From NCBI GenBank assembly GCA_959605945.1, contig CAUHGY010000033.1, forward strand, positions 1 through 18,365: a stretch of DNA of 18,365 nt, read 5' to 3'. Positions 7,721 through 15,102 of this stretch are shown here, piece by piece (the first letter of the stretch is position 1; each line of letters opens with the position of its first letter). The notes under the pieces were generated by a model, which worked only from the letters and a program-made list of their open reading frames with translations, was not told the origin of the DNA and did no database searches. Made by a program: the position numbers and the translations under genes. The stretch comes from an uncultured Clostridia bacterium. GTDB taxonomy: Bacteria > Bacillota > Clostridia > Christensenellales > Borkfalkiaceae.

Positions 7721-7826
7721 GTGAAAATGCGTCGGCTTTCGTTTTTTGTGCGACTTAAAAAAGAATGCCGTGCGTTTATTATATAGCATACTTAATTTTT
7801 CGGAGCATAATACACGAATACTGAAA

Positions 7827-8738
7827 ATGGAAAAAATAATAGAAATAAAAGATCTTTATAAAAAATTTAAAGACGTGCGCGCTGTTGACGGCCTGAACTT
7901 TTGTGTCCGCAAGGGAGAGTTTTTTGCTCTTCTCGGAGTGAACGGCGCGGGTAAAAGCACTGCCATTTCGATAATGTGCGGCATCCTTGAAAAAGACAGC
8001 GGTGAAGTTTTCATCGGCGGCCGCGAGATAGGAGAGGCAAAAGAAGACGCCGGGCGTAAAACGGGTGTCGTTTTTCAGAACTCCGTACTTGACAAAATGC
8101 TTACCGTAAAAGAAAATCTCGAATGCCGCGCGGCGCTTTACGGCATTGCGGGGGCAGAATTTAAAAAACGCCTTGCAGAACTTTCGGATCTGTTCGCGCT
8201 CAATGAAATTTTGCATAGACCTGCCGGCAAGCTTTCGGGAGGCCAGCTGCGGCGCGCAGATATTGCCCGCGCGCTTGTCCACGAACCCGAAATCGTTATT
8301 CTCGACGAACCCACCACGGGATTAGACCCTCAGACGAGAAAACTGCTTTGGAATGCGCTTTATACGCTGCGCAAAGAAAAAGGCATCACCGTGCTTTTAA
8401 CCACGCATTATATGGAAGAAGCCTCCGACGCCGATTATGTTGTTATAATGGATGAAGGGCGCGTCGCAGCCGAAGGTTCGCCTGTGCAGCTGAAAAACAA
8501 ATATACGGGCGATTATGTTACCGTTTACGGAATAACCGAAAAGCAGGCAATGAGTTTTTCTCTGCCGTTTGAAAAGGTTGCGGGCGGTTTTCGGTTTGCT
8601 GTCGGAAATACGGCGGAGGCTACCGCGCTTATAGTAAGAAATCCTGAACTTTTTTATGATTACGAAGTGACCAAAGGCAGAATGGACGATGTGTTTTTAG
8701 CAGTTACCGGTAAAAGACTTTCGGGAGACGATTTATGA
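7827..8738 (+). CDS. ABC-2 type exporter, ATP-binding protein
   Basis: ATPase of a two-gene exporter in the DrrA/NodI-like group; drives the membrane partner encoded next. 303 residues from ATG 7827. Walker A GVNGAGKST (37-45), Q-loop Q84 (VVFQNSVLD), signature LSGGQLRRADIAR (136-148), Walker B IVILDEP (156-162), D-loop GLDPQT (165-170) and H-loop H194 are all intact. The C-terminal region ending DDVFLAVTGKRL is the extension typical of DrrA-like exporters of drugs, antibiotics or lipids. In-frame TTG and GTG codons upstream (7746, 7770) would add sequence unlike the family. There is no good ribosome site near 7827 (GGAG is 21 bases away), so translation may be weak or controlled. It overlaps the permease by 4 bases. 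The substrate cannot be read. Confidence 0.93.
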   Translation: MEKIIEIKDLYKKFKDVRAVDGLNFCVRKGEFFALLGVNGAGKSTAISIMCGILEKDSGEVFIGGREIGEAKEDAGRKTGVVFQNSVLDKMLTVKENLECRAALYGIAGAEFKKRLAELSDLFALNEILHRPAGKLSGGQLRRADIARALVHEPEIVILDEPTTGLDPQTRKLLWNALYTLRKEKGITVLLTTHYMEEASDADYVVIMDEGRVAAEGSPVQLKNKYTGDYVTVYGITEKQAMSFSLPFEKVAGGFRFAVGNTAEATALIVRNPELFYDYEVTKGRMDDVFLAVTGKRLSGDDL

Positions 8739-9628
8739 AAACGTTTTTTATTCTGATAAATCGCAATGTAAAACTTTATTTTAGAGATAAAGGCGCGTTC
8801 ATATCTTCGCTGATAACGCCGATAATTCTTCTTGTGCTTTATGCAACCTTTCTTGCCGATGTATACAGGAATATTTATCTTGCGGAAATCCCGGAAGGCG
8901 TCGAAGTAGCAAAATCCGTTGTGGACGGGTTGGTCGGCGGGCAGCTGATTTCTTCCATTCTGGCGGTAAGCTGCGTATCGGTCGCTTTCTGTTCGAATTT
9001 TGTGATGATAAATGACAGAGCTCTCGGCATACGGCGTGATTTTGAAGTTTCTCCCGTTAAAAAATCGACTCTCGCTCTTTCTTATTTTTTGGCGGTGATG
9101 ATTAACACGCTTACCGTCTGCCTGTTTGCTCTTGCCGTCGGCTTTGTTTATCTTGCGGCGGTCGGCTGGTATCTGACCGCGTCAGATGTGATTCTGGCTG
9201 TCGTCGACGTGATTATTTTAGTGATGTTCGGAACGGCGCTCTCTTCCGTTGTCAATTTCTTTCTGACCACGCAGGGGCAGGCGAGCGCGGTGCTTACCAT
9301 AGTGAGCGCGGGTTACGGCTTTATCTGCGGCGCGTATATGCCCGTATCGCAGTTCGGCACGGGGCTCCGCAACGCGCTTGCATTTCTGCCTGGCACTTAC
9401 GGCACAGGGCTTTTGCGAAATCATTTTCTGTCGTCCGCACTGGTAAAACTGACCGAGAGTTTCCCCGAGGGGCTTGAAGGTTTTCGCGACGCGGTTGACT
9501 GTAACATTTATTTTTTCGGTTACGGCGTTTCCGTGCCCGCAATGTACGCCGTGCTCGTCTCGGCGACGGCGGCGGTTGCCGCAGCGTACGTTCTGATCAA
9601 TGTTTTTGCCGGCAGAAAAAATGCGTAA
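8735..9628 (+). CDS. ABC-2 type exporter, permease protein
   Basis: Membrane partner of the preceding ATPase. 297 residues with about six predicted transmembrane segments (roughly 20-42, 67-90, 113-142, 146-170, 178-200, 265-290), the ABC-2 layout. The short cytoplasmic N-terminus (FILINRNVKLYFRDKGAF) is typical, as is the MINDRALGIRRDFEVSP stretch after segment 2, the likely ATPase-contact region. The extracellular loop after segment 5 is the variable part. ATG overlaps the ATPase stop by 4 bases, so the two are coupled. No clear terminator follows before the aromatic promoter at 9726. Confidence 0.92.
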   Translation: MKTFFILINRNVKLYFRDKGAFISSLITPIILLVLYATFLADVYRNIYLAEIPEGVEVAKSVVDGLVGGQLISSILAVSCVSVAFCSNFVMINDRALGIRRDFEVSPVKKSTLALSYFLAVMINTLTVCLFALAVGFVYLAAVGWYLTASDVILAVVDVIILVMFGTALSSVVNFFLTTQGQASAVLTIVSAGYGFICGAYMPVSQFGTGLRNALAFLPGTYGTGLLRNHFLSSALVKLTESFPEGLEGFRDAVDCNIYFFGYGVSVPAMYAVLVSATAAVAAAYVLINVFAGRKNA

Positions 9629-9725
9629 AAATAAATGAGTAACCGTATTGTTCGGTCATAGAGGCGTTACCGGGTAAAGCGGAATGACAAAATTCAAAAA
9701 AATAATAAAAATTGCGTGAAAAAAG

Positions 9726-9754
9726 TTGACATCTCGCTTAAATGAGAATATACT
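9726..9754 (+). promoter_or_regulatory. Promoter of the aromatic amino acid operon
   Basis: TTGACA at 9726-9731, exactly 17 bases, then TATACT at 9749-9754: near-perfect sigma-70/SigA. The transcript would start near 9760, a few bases before the leader peptide's ribosome site, as expected for an attenuator. Confidence 0.85.
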
Positions 9755-9777
9755 TTTTAAGCGTAGGGAGCAAAAAT

Positions 9778-9831
9778 ATGAAAAAGTTCAATTCCTTTTA
9801 TTTCGGATATTACTTTTTTAGACCATATTGA
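9778..9831 (+). CDS. Phe/Tyr-rich leader peptide of the aromatic operon
   Basis: A 17-codon ORF encoding MKKFNSFYFGYYFFRPY, with AGGGAG at 9765-9770 seven bases before the ATG. Five Phe (4, 7, 9, 13, 14) and four Tyr (8, 11, 12, 17) make nine of 17 residues; there is no Trp. It lies between a strong promoter and an intrinsic terminator ahead of DAHP synthase. Its presumed role is to be translated as a sensor: ribosomes would stall at Phe or Tyr codons when the charged tRNAs are scarce. The peptide itself probably has no other function. Codons 15 to stop lie in RNA segment 1 of the attenuator, the placement needed for control. Confidence 0.88.
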   Translation: MKKFNSFYFGYYFFRPY

Positions 9832-9885
9832 TTTAATATCGGTTATTTTTTGCTTGCTGAAATAATAATGTTAGGAAAATGACCG
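9821..9885 (+). promoter_or_regulatory. Attenuator switch: protector (1:2) and antiterminator (2:3) pairings
   Basis: Segment 1 (9821-9829, last leader codons) pairs with segment 2 (9835-9844), nine pairs with one bulged C and one G-U. Segment 2 (CGGTTATTTT, 9840-9849) can instead pair with segment 3 (AAAATGACCG, 9876-9885), ten pairs with one U-G. Segment 3 is also the 5' arm of the terminator, and segments 2 and 4 agree at 8 of 10 bases, so 2:3 and 3:4 exclude each other. A ribosome stalled near codons 13-14 would cover segment 1 and free segment 2 to form the antiterminator; one at the stop codon would cover part of segment 2 and let the terminator form. Pairings were read by eye; energies were not computed. 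Confidence 0.8.
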
Positions 9886-9908
9886 TTTTTACAAGCGGTC
9901 GTTTTTTT
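9876..9908 (+). terminator. Attenuator terminator before aroF
   Basis: AAAATGACCG (9876-9885) pairs with CGGTCGTTTT (9896-9905); the stem extends inward (TTT with AAG) to a 4-base loop, TTAC. It is followed by a run of seven T (9902-9908). It ends only 14 bases before the aroF ATG, so transcription would stop before the first enzyme gene. Confidence 0.88.
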
Positions 9909-9921
9909 ATGAGGAAATCTT

Positions 9922-10935
9922 ATGATCATAGTAGTAAAAAAACAGCACGAAGAAAAACAGTTCGACAATCTTATTAAATGGATTAAGAGTCAGGGGTTGG
10001 AAGTAGATATAAGCAGCGGCTCTCATTCGACCGTGATAGGTCTTATCGGAGATACGAGCAAAATCGACATCGATCTTGTCCGTTCTTTAGATATGGTCGA
10101 CGACGTCAAAAGAATTCAGGAGCCTTACAAATGCGCCAACCGTAAATTTCATCCCGAGGACACTATAGTAAACGTCGGCGGCGTTTTGTTCGGCGGCAAT
10201 AATTTCCAATTCATAGCGGGACCTTGCTCGATAGAGTCGGAAAAACAGATCATCGAAGTTGCTGAAGCCGTGAAAAAAGCAGGCGCCTCCGTTCTCCGCG
10301 GCGGCGCATTCAAACCGAGAACGTCTCCTTACGCATTCCAGGGGCTCAGGGAAAACGGGCTGGGACTGCTGCTGAAAGCCAAAGAAGAAACGGGAATGCC
10401 TATCGTCACCGAAATCATGAGCGTCAGGCATATAGATCTGTTCCGCGATGTCGATCTGATACAGATAGGCGCAAGGAATATGCAGAACTTCGAACTGCTG
10501 AAAGAAGTGGGGAAAACCAAAAAACCGGTTCTGCTGAAACGCGGACTGGCCAATACCATAGAGGAATGGCTGATGAGCGCCGAATACGTCATGTCGGAAG
10601 GCTGTAAGGACGTTATTCTTTGCGAGCGCGGCATAAGAACTTTCGAACCATACACGAGAAACACGCTTGACCTTTCCGCAATTCCGCTTCTTAAAGAACT
10701 TACGCATCTGCCCGTCATAGTCGATCCTTCGCATGCATCGGGGCTTTCGCGGCTTGTAAAACCTTTGTCTCTGGCAGCTGTCGGTGCGGGCGCTCACGGA
10801 CTTATGATAGAGGTGCATAACGACCCCATTCACGCACTTTGCGACGGCGCACAGTCGATCAAGCCCGATCAGTTTGAAGATATAGTCAGAAAAGTCGACG
10901 TAATGCTGCCGCTTGTAGACAAAAGGAGAAGCTGA
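9922..10935 (+). CDS. aroF: DAHP synthase, type I-beta, with N-terminal regulatory domain
   Basis: First step of the shikimate pathway: PEP plus erythrose 4-phosphate gives DAHP. 337 residues, nearly the length of the Thermotoga maritima enzyme. Residues 1-~70 are a ferredoxin-like domain, which in T. maritima binds Tyr/Phe for feedback inhibition; the (beta/alpha)8 barrel follows. Metal ligands are C102 (AGPCSIES), H271 (DPSHASG), E297 (MIEVHNDP) and D308 (LCDGAQS); substrate residues KPRTSPYAFQG (131-141) and LLKRG (204-208) are also intact. GAGG at 9911-9914 precedes the ATG. It is the first enzyme gene after the Phe/Tyr attenuator, so expression and probably activity both respond to the end products. 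Stop overlaps the tyrA start by one base (TGATG). Confidence 0.97.
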   Translation: MIIVVKKQHEEKQFDNLIKWIKSQGLEVDISSGSHSTVIGLIGDTSKIDIDLVRSLDMVDDVKRIQEPYKCANRKFHPEDTIVNVGGVLFGGNNFQFIAGPCSIESEKQIIEVAEAVKKAGASVLRGGAFKPRTSPYAFQGLRENGLGLLLKAKEETGMPIVTEIMSVRHIDLFRDVDLIQIGARNMQNFELLKEVGKTKKPVLLKRGLANTIEEWLMSAEYVMSEGCKDVILCERGIRTFEPYTRNTLDLSAIPLLKELTHLPVIVDPSHASGLSRLVKPLSLAAVGAGAHGLMIEVHNDPIHALCDGAQSIKPDQFEDIVRKVDVMLPLVDKRRS

Positions 10936-11774
10936 TGAAAATCGGAATAATAGGACTCGGGCTGATAGGCGCTTCTTTCGGGAGGACTGCGGTCAAAGCC
11001 GGCCATAAAGTGTTCGGTCTCGACGCGGATGAAAACGTGCTTGTCAAGGCCGAAATGATTAAAGCCGCAGACGGGATACTCAACGAAAAAAACGCCGGCG
11101 AAATCGATCTTCTGGTTTCGGCGGTTTATCCTTCGGCATTCGAAAGCGCGGTTAAGCCCTTTCTTCCGCTATTGAAAGACGGCGCGGCGGTCATGGATTT
11201 TTCGGGAATCAAACGCGGCGTTGTCGCTGCGATGCGGGAATTTGCGGAAAGATATCCCGCGCTCGATTTTATCGGCGGACATCCTATGGCAGGCAGGGAA
11301 TTTTCGGGAATAGACAGGTCCACAACTACGCTTTTCAATAAGGCAAGCATGATATTTGTTCCGGTCAGGGCCGATATATTTGCTCTTGACAGACTGAAAA
11401 GTTTTTTTATTTCGATGGGATTCGGTGAAGTTGTCATAACAACGGCTGAAAATCACGACAGGATGATTGCTTTTACTTCGCAGCTGTGTCACGTGGTATC
11501 CAACGCATTCATAAAAAGCCCGACCGCCAAAAAACATTTCGGTTATTCGGCAGGCAGCTATAAGGACCTGACGCGCGTAGCGCGGCTGAATCCCGAAATG
11601 TGGGCGGAGCTGATGATCAAAAACGGCGATTATCTCGGAGAGGAAGTGCGAACACTGATAGAAAATCTCGAAAAATATCTTTCCGCGATTGAGAAAGGCG
11701 ATAAGCAGACGCTTAAAAAACTGCTGAAAGAAGGCAGCGATATTAAAATATCGCTCGATCAAAGGAGTAAATAA
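10935..11774 (+). CDS. tyrA: Prephenate dehydrogenase
   Basis: Oxidatively decarboxylates prephenate to 4-hydroxyphenylpyruvate, the Tyr branch. 279 residues: N-terminal Rossmann domain with GLGLIGAS (7-14) and D30 at the end of the second strand, which favours NAD+; then FSGIK (89-93, the D-x-x-S-x-K-like site), GGHPMAG (114-120) with the catalytic-type His 116, and a helical dimerisation domain with the conserved HDRMIAFTSQLCH (174-186). It has no ACT domain, which many Bacillota TyrA proteins carry, so feedback by Tyr must work otherwise. Overlaps both neighbours by one base. Confidence 0.95.
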   Translation: MKIGIIGLGLIGASFGRTAVKAGHKVFGLDADENVLVKAEMIKAADGILNEKNAGEIDLLVSAVYPSAFESAVKPFLPLLKDGAAVMDFSGIKRGVVAAMREFAERYPALDFIGGHPMAGREFSGIDRSTTTLFNKASMIFVPVRADIFALDRLKSFFISMGFGEVVITTAENHDRMIAFTSQLCHVVSNAFIKSPTAKKHFGYSAGSYKDLTRVARLNPEMWAELMIKNGDYLGEEVRTLIENLEKYLSAIEKGDKQTLKKLLKEGSDIKISLDQRSK

Positions 11775-12796
11775 TGCTCAGGCTGAAAGTCGAAACTTCA
11801 AAATGTTACGATATAACGATCACGGATGACGCGTCGGAATTTGAAAAGCAATTGACCGCGGTTATCAGAGATCAAATCAAAGCCGAAAAAATTGCCGTCA
11901 TTACCGACGGCACGGTGGACGGCATTTACGGGGAAGAATTCCTTAGCGGTGTCGCGACCCGTAAATTTACGGTTGCGGCGGGTGAAAAGAGCAAAAACGG
12001 CGAAAACTATCTGCGGTTGATAAATTGCCTCGCGGAAAACGGTTTTCAGCGCGGCGACGCCGTTATAGCTTTCGGAGGCGGTGTTGTCGGAGATCTGGCG
12101 GGGTTTGTCGCTTCCACTTATATGCGCGGAATAAAACTTGTTTCGGCTCCTACGACGCTGCTTGCGGCGGTGGATTCTTCTGTAGGGGGGAAAACGGCCA
12201 TCGATCTGCCCGCGGGGAAAAATCTTTGCGGAACTTTTTATCAGCCGCATGCGGTATGCATAAATATAGATTTTTTTAAAACTCTTCCGCCGAGAGAAAT
12301 AATGAACGGCCAGGGAGAAATTATAAAATATGCGCTTCTCGACGGAAGGATCGGCATTAAAGACGTTAAAAATATCGGTGAAAAACTTGTTTTCGACTGT
12401 CTTTCGATAAAAAAAGAGATAGTGGAAAAGGACGAGTTTGAAGGCGGACTGAGGAAGCTTTTAAATCTCGGACATACCGTCGGACATGCAATCGAAAAAC
12501 TTTCGGGCTATTCTCTTTCGCACGGCGAGTGCGTTGTCAAAGGGCTGAAAGCGGCCGCGGATATTTCCGCTAAACTGTACGGGTTAACCGCTGATGTCTA
12601 TGAAGAAATGTTTGCAATCATTTCTTCCTGCGGGCATGACCTTTCGCTTTTATACCGCCCGAAGGATATTGCCGCATGCATTGCCGCAGATAAAAAAAGC
12701 ACGGGAGACAAAGTGGATTTTGTAGCTCTCCGCGGCGTCGGGAACCCGGAAATTGTCAGACTGAACATTAAAGATTTTGAGAAGCTTCTGGCTTAA
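11774..12796 (+). CDS. aroB: 3-Dehydroquinate synthase
   Basis: Cyclises DAHP to 3-dehydroquinate, using NAD+ transiently and a divalent metal (Zn/Co). 340 residues, slightly shorter than the usual 350-360. NAD site FGGGVVGDLAGF (100-111), PTTLLAAVDSSVGGKTA (126-142), and metal ligands E182 (GQGEIIKYA), H234 (NLGHTVGHA) and H250 (SHGECV) are all present. The ATG at 11774 overlaps the tyrA stop (TAATG), with AAAGGAG at 11760-11766 as ribosome site. Confidence 0.97.
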   Translation: MLRLKVETSKCYDITITDDASEFEKQLTAVIRDQIKAEKIAVITDGTVDGIYGEEFLSGVATRKFTVAAGEKSKNGENYLRLINCLAENGFQRGDAVIAFGGGVVGDLAGFVASTYMRGIKLVSAPTTLLAAVDSSVGGKTAIDLPAGKNLCGTFYQPHAVCINIDFFKTLPPREIMNGQGEIIKYALLDGRIGIKDVKNIGEKLVFDCLSIKKEIVEKDEFEGGLRKLLNLGHTVGHAIEKLSGYSLSHGECVVKGLKAAADISAKLYGLTADVYEEMFAIISSCGHDLSLLYRPKDIAACIAADKKSTGDKVDFVALRGVGNPEIVRLNIKDFEKLLA

Positions 12797-12805
12797 CGGA
12801 GATTT

Positions 12806-14041
12806 ATGGATATTAAGATCACACCTTCAAAACTGCGCGGCAGTATAAACGCTCCGCCGTCAAAGTCGTATGCGCACAGACTTATGATCGCCGCGTTTAT
12901 TAACGGCAGGCGGACTTTTATAAAATGCGGAAGTTTATCGAAAGACGTCATCGCGACGGCCGGGGCGCTTGAAAGTTTCGGCGCGCATACGGAATTTGCA
13001 GACGGCGGCATCTATATAGAGAGAGAAAAGCTGCCTGTCGGCACGGTGACGGTGGAGTGCGGAGAAAGCGGATCGACTCTCAGATTTTTAATGCCGCTCG
13101 CTGCGGCGTTGGGGATCAATGCCGATTTTATCGGATCGGAGAGATTAATGGAAAGGCCGATTGATGCGCTTGCCGAAACATTGAAAACGGGCGGCGCTGA
13201 AATCAGCGGACATTCGGTGCGCGGCAAATTGCGGAGCGGAAATTATACGGTAGACGGGTCGGTAAGTTCGCAGTTCGTTACCGGCATGATGTTTGCGCTT
13301 GCCGCTCTCGGAGGAAACAATTCGCTTGCAGTTACCGGCAAAAAGGCGAGCGGCGGTTATATAGACGTAACCGCGGACGTTTTAAGAGAATTCGGGGCAG
13401 ATATAACGCAGGAAAACGGAATTATCAATTTGAAAGGCAGGCTGAAGTGCGATAAAACGTATTTTGTCGCCGAAGGAGACTGGTCAAACGCCGCGTTTTT
13501 TCTGGCGGCGGGAGCTATCGGCGGAGACGTTGCCGTAAACGGACTGAATCTGAACTCTCGGCAGGGAGACATGGAAATTTTAAACGTTCTGAAAAAATTC
13601 GGAGCACAGGTTTATCAGGATAAAAACAGCGTCAGATGCGTTAAAAGCAAACTTACGGGAACAGCGGTCGACGTGGACGGTATTCCCGACCTTGCGCAGA
13701 TAATTTCCGTAGTCGCGGCATATTCCGAAGGCAAAACCGTCCTCACCGGGGTGGACAGATTGCGGTTAAAAGAAAGCGACAGGGTAGAAGCGATACTTAA
13801 AACGCTCGGAGCGGCAGGGGTGGATGCTGCATATTCGGGCGGTGCTATAACGATAAGCGGCGGCAGTGTGCGCGGCGGAGTTTTTGACGGCGGCAACGAC
13901 CACCGCACGGTCATGTCTGCAAGTGTTCTGGCGTCGTTTGCAGACGGGCAGTCGACAGTGACGGGTGCGGAAGCTTGTGAAAAATCATACCCCGGATTTT
14001 TTTCGGATTTCAATCGTCTTGGAGGTAAAACCGATGGCTGA
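12806..14041 (+). CDS. aroA: EPSP synthase (3-phosphoshikimate 1-carboxyvinyltransferase)
   Basis: Transfers the enolpyruvyl group of PEP to shikimate 3-phosphate; sixth step of the pathway. 411 residues, about 15 shorter than E. coli AroA. Shows PPSKSYAHR (17-25, with K20/S21), ECGESGSTLRFL (84-95), the shikimate-side SSQFVTGM (154-161), catalytic D295 (GIPDLAQ), E323 in LKESDR (321-326), and HR (366-367) with K393 in the final KSYPGFF. GGAGA is at 12798-12802, quite close to the ATG at 12806. It follows aroB by 9 bases, and the last 8 bases overlap aroC. Confidence 0.96.
   Translation: MDIKITPSKLRGSINAPPSKSYAHRLMIAAFINGRRTFIKCGSLSKDVIATAGALESFGAHTEFADGGIYIEREKLPVGTVTVECGESGSTLRFLMPLAAALGINADFIGSERLMERPIDALAETLKTGGAEISGHSVRGKLRSGNYTVDGSVSSQFVTGMMFALAALGGNNSLAVTGKKASGGYIDVTADVLREFGADITQENGIINLKGRLKCDKTYFVAEGDWSNAAFFLAAGAIGGDVAVNGLNLNSRQGDMEILNVLKKFGAQVYQDKNSVRCVKSKLTGTAVDVDGIPDLAQIISVVAAYSEGKTVLTGVDRLRLKESDRVEAILKTLGAAGVDAAYSGGAITISGGSVRGGVFDGGNDHRTVMSASVLASFADGQSTVTGAEACEKSYPGFFSDFNRLGGKTDG
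14021..14026 (+). promoter_or_regulatory. Ribosome binding site fixing the aroC start
   Basis: GGAGGT lies 7 bases before the ATG at 14034 and inside the aroA end. The aroC frame is open back to 13965, but the chorismate synthase N-terminus starts at MAEFTGDRIRLEIYGESH, so 14034 is the start. Confidence 0.8.
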
Positions 14042-15098
14042 ATTTACAGGTGACCGCATAAGGTTGGAAATTTACGGCGAATCTCATTCTCCGAAAATAG
14101 GGGTTAGGGCAAGCGGATTTCCCGCTTTCGAATTCAGCGAAAAAAAACTGATCGAATTTTTAAATCGCAGAAAAGCGTCGTCCGCGGTGTATTCCACTAA
14201 GAGAAAAGAGAGCGATATTCCCGTGTTTACCGGCATAGAAAACGGCAGAGTAAACGGCGCCTTTACGGCTGAGATTTTCAACTCGGACACGCGCGGGGCC
14301 GATTACGGAAATCTCTATGGAAAACCACGTCCTTCGCATGCTGATTATGCGTGGCATAAACGCGACGGAACGCTGGATTTTACAGGCGGAGGAAGGTTTT
14401 CCGGACGGCTTACCGCGCCGCTGTGCATAGCCGGAGGAATAGCCAGGCAATACCTTGAAAGCAAAGGGATTTATGTAGAAGCGTTTGTCTCTTCGGTAGG
14501 AGAAATCAAAGGCAGATCTTATAAAGACGGCGCGATATCGGCAAAAGAAATCCCTGCCCTTCGCGACGGCGGAGACTTCCCTTCACTGGATAAAAAACAA
14601 GAAATGCTTTGTCTTATAAAAAGAGTTTTTTCCGAGCGCGATTCCGTAGGAGGAAGGGTGGACTGCGTTGTCGGCGGCGTGCCGGCGGGATTAGGCGATA
14701 ACCTTTTCGGCGGACTTGAAAGTAAAATTTCTTATCTTGTTTACGCCGTACCGGCCGTGAAAGGCGTAGAGTTCGGAGACGGGTTTAACCTTTCGGAAAG
14801 CCGCGCAAGTCTTTCCAATGACGAGCTGTATTATGACGGAGAAGGGAAAGTGCGTTTTTATTCCAACCGCTCGGGAGGTATCAACGGAGGCATATCGAAC
14901 GGAGACAATATAACCCTTTCGGTGGCGTTCAGGCCCACTCCGTCAATAAGCAGAACGCAAAGGACCGTAGATCTGGTAAACAAAACGAATACGGAAATAA
15001 ATATTACGGGCAGACACGACGCCTGCATTGTTCCGCGTGCGGTGCCGTGCGTCGAAAGCGCCGTGGCTCTTGCCCTTTTAGATCAGATAAAGGAGTAA
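14034..15098 (+). CDS. aroC: Chorismate synthase (divergent signature)
   Basis: Eliminates phosphate from EPSP to give chorismate; needs reduced FMN. 354 residues, near the short end of the family. Recognisable sites: YGESHS (14-19; the family signature is GESHG), STKRKESD (54-61), RPSHADY (99-105) with H102, GGGRFSGRLTAP (118-129; often GGGRSSARET), SGGINGGISNG (280-290), TPS (302-304) and GRHDACIVPRAVPCVES (326-342). Both catalytic-type histidines (H18, H102) are kept, but several family glycines/serines are changed (G19 to S; S to F at 122). The rest of the operon needs this step, no other aroC is in the window, and the frame is intact, so it is most likely active. Overlaps aroA by 8 bases; 4 bases to pheA. 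Confidence 0.93.
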   Translation: MAEFTGDRIRLEIYGESHSPKIGVRASGFPAFEFSEKKLIEFLNRRKASSAVYSTKRKESDIPVFTGIENGRVNGAFTAEIFNSDTRGADYGNLYGKPRPSHADYAWHKRDGTLDFTGGGRFSGRLTAPLCIAGGIARQYLESKGIYVEAFVSSVGEIKGRSYKDGAISAKEIPALRDGGDFPSLDKKQEMLCLIKRVFSERDSVGGRVDCVVGGVPAGLGDNLFGGLESKISYLVYAVPAVKGVEFGDGFNLSESRASLSNDELYYDGEGKVRFYSNRSGGINGGISNGDNITLSVAFRPTPSISRTQRTVDLVNKTNTEINITGRHDACIVPRAVPCVESAVALALLDQIKE

Positions 15099-15102
15099 AT
15101 CA

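Noticed and set aside
9732..9748. TCTC/GAGA inverted repeat in the aro promoter spacer as a repressor operator
   Set aside because: Only 4 bp per arm with an 8-base centre; too short to separate from chance.
9632..9921. T-box riboswitch before the aromatic operon
   Set aside because: No T-box core sequence or specifier stem is seen; the leader-peptide attenuator explains the terminator.
10087..10833. 248-codon open frame on the - strand opposite aroF
   Set aside because: Antisense shadow of the conserved DAHP synthase; no ribosome site or motif supports it.
13965..14033. 23-residue N-terminal extension of AroC
   Set aside because: The family N-terminus begins at 14034, which has GGAGGT seven bases before it.
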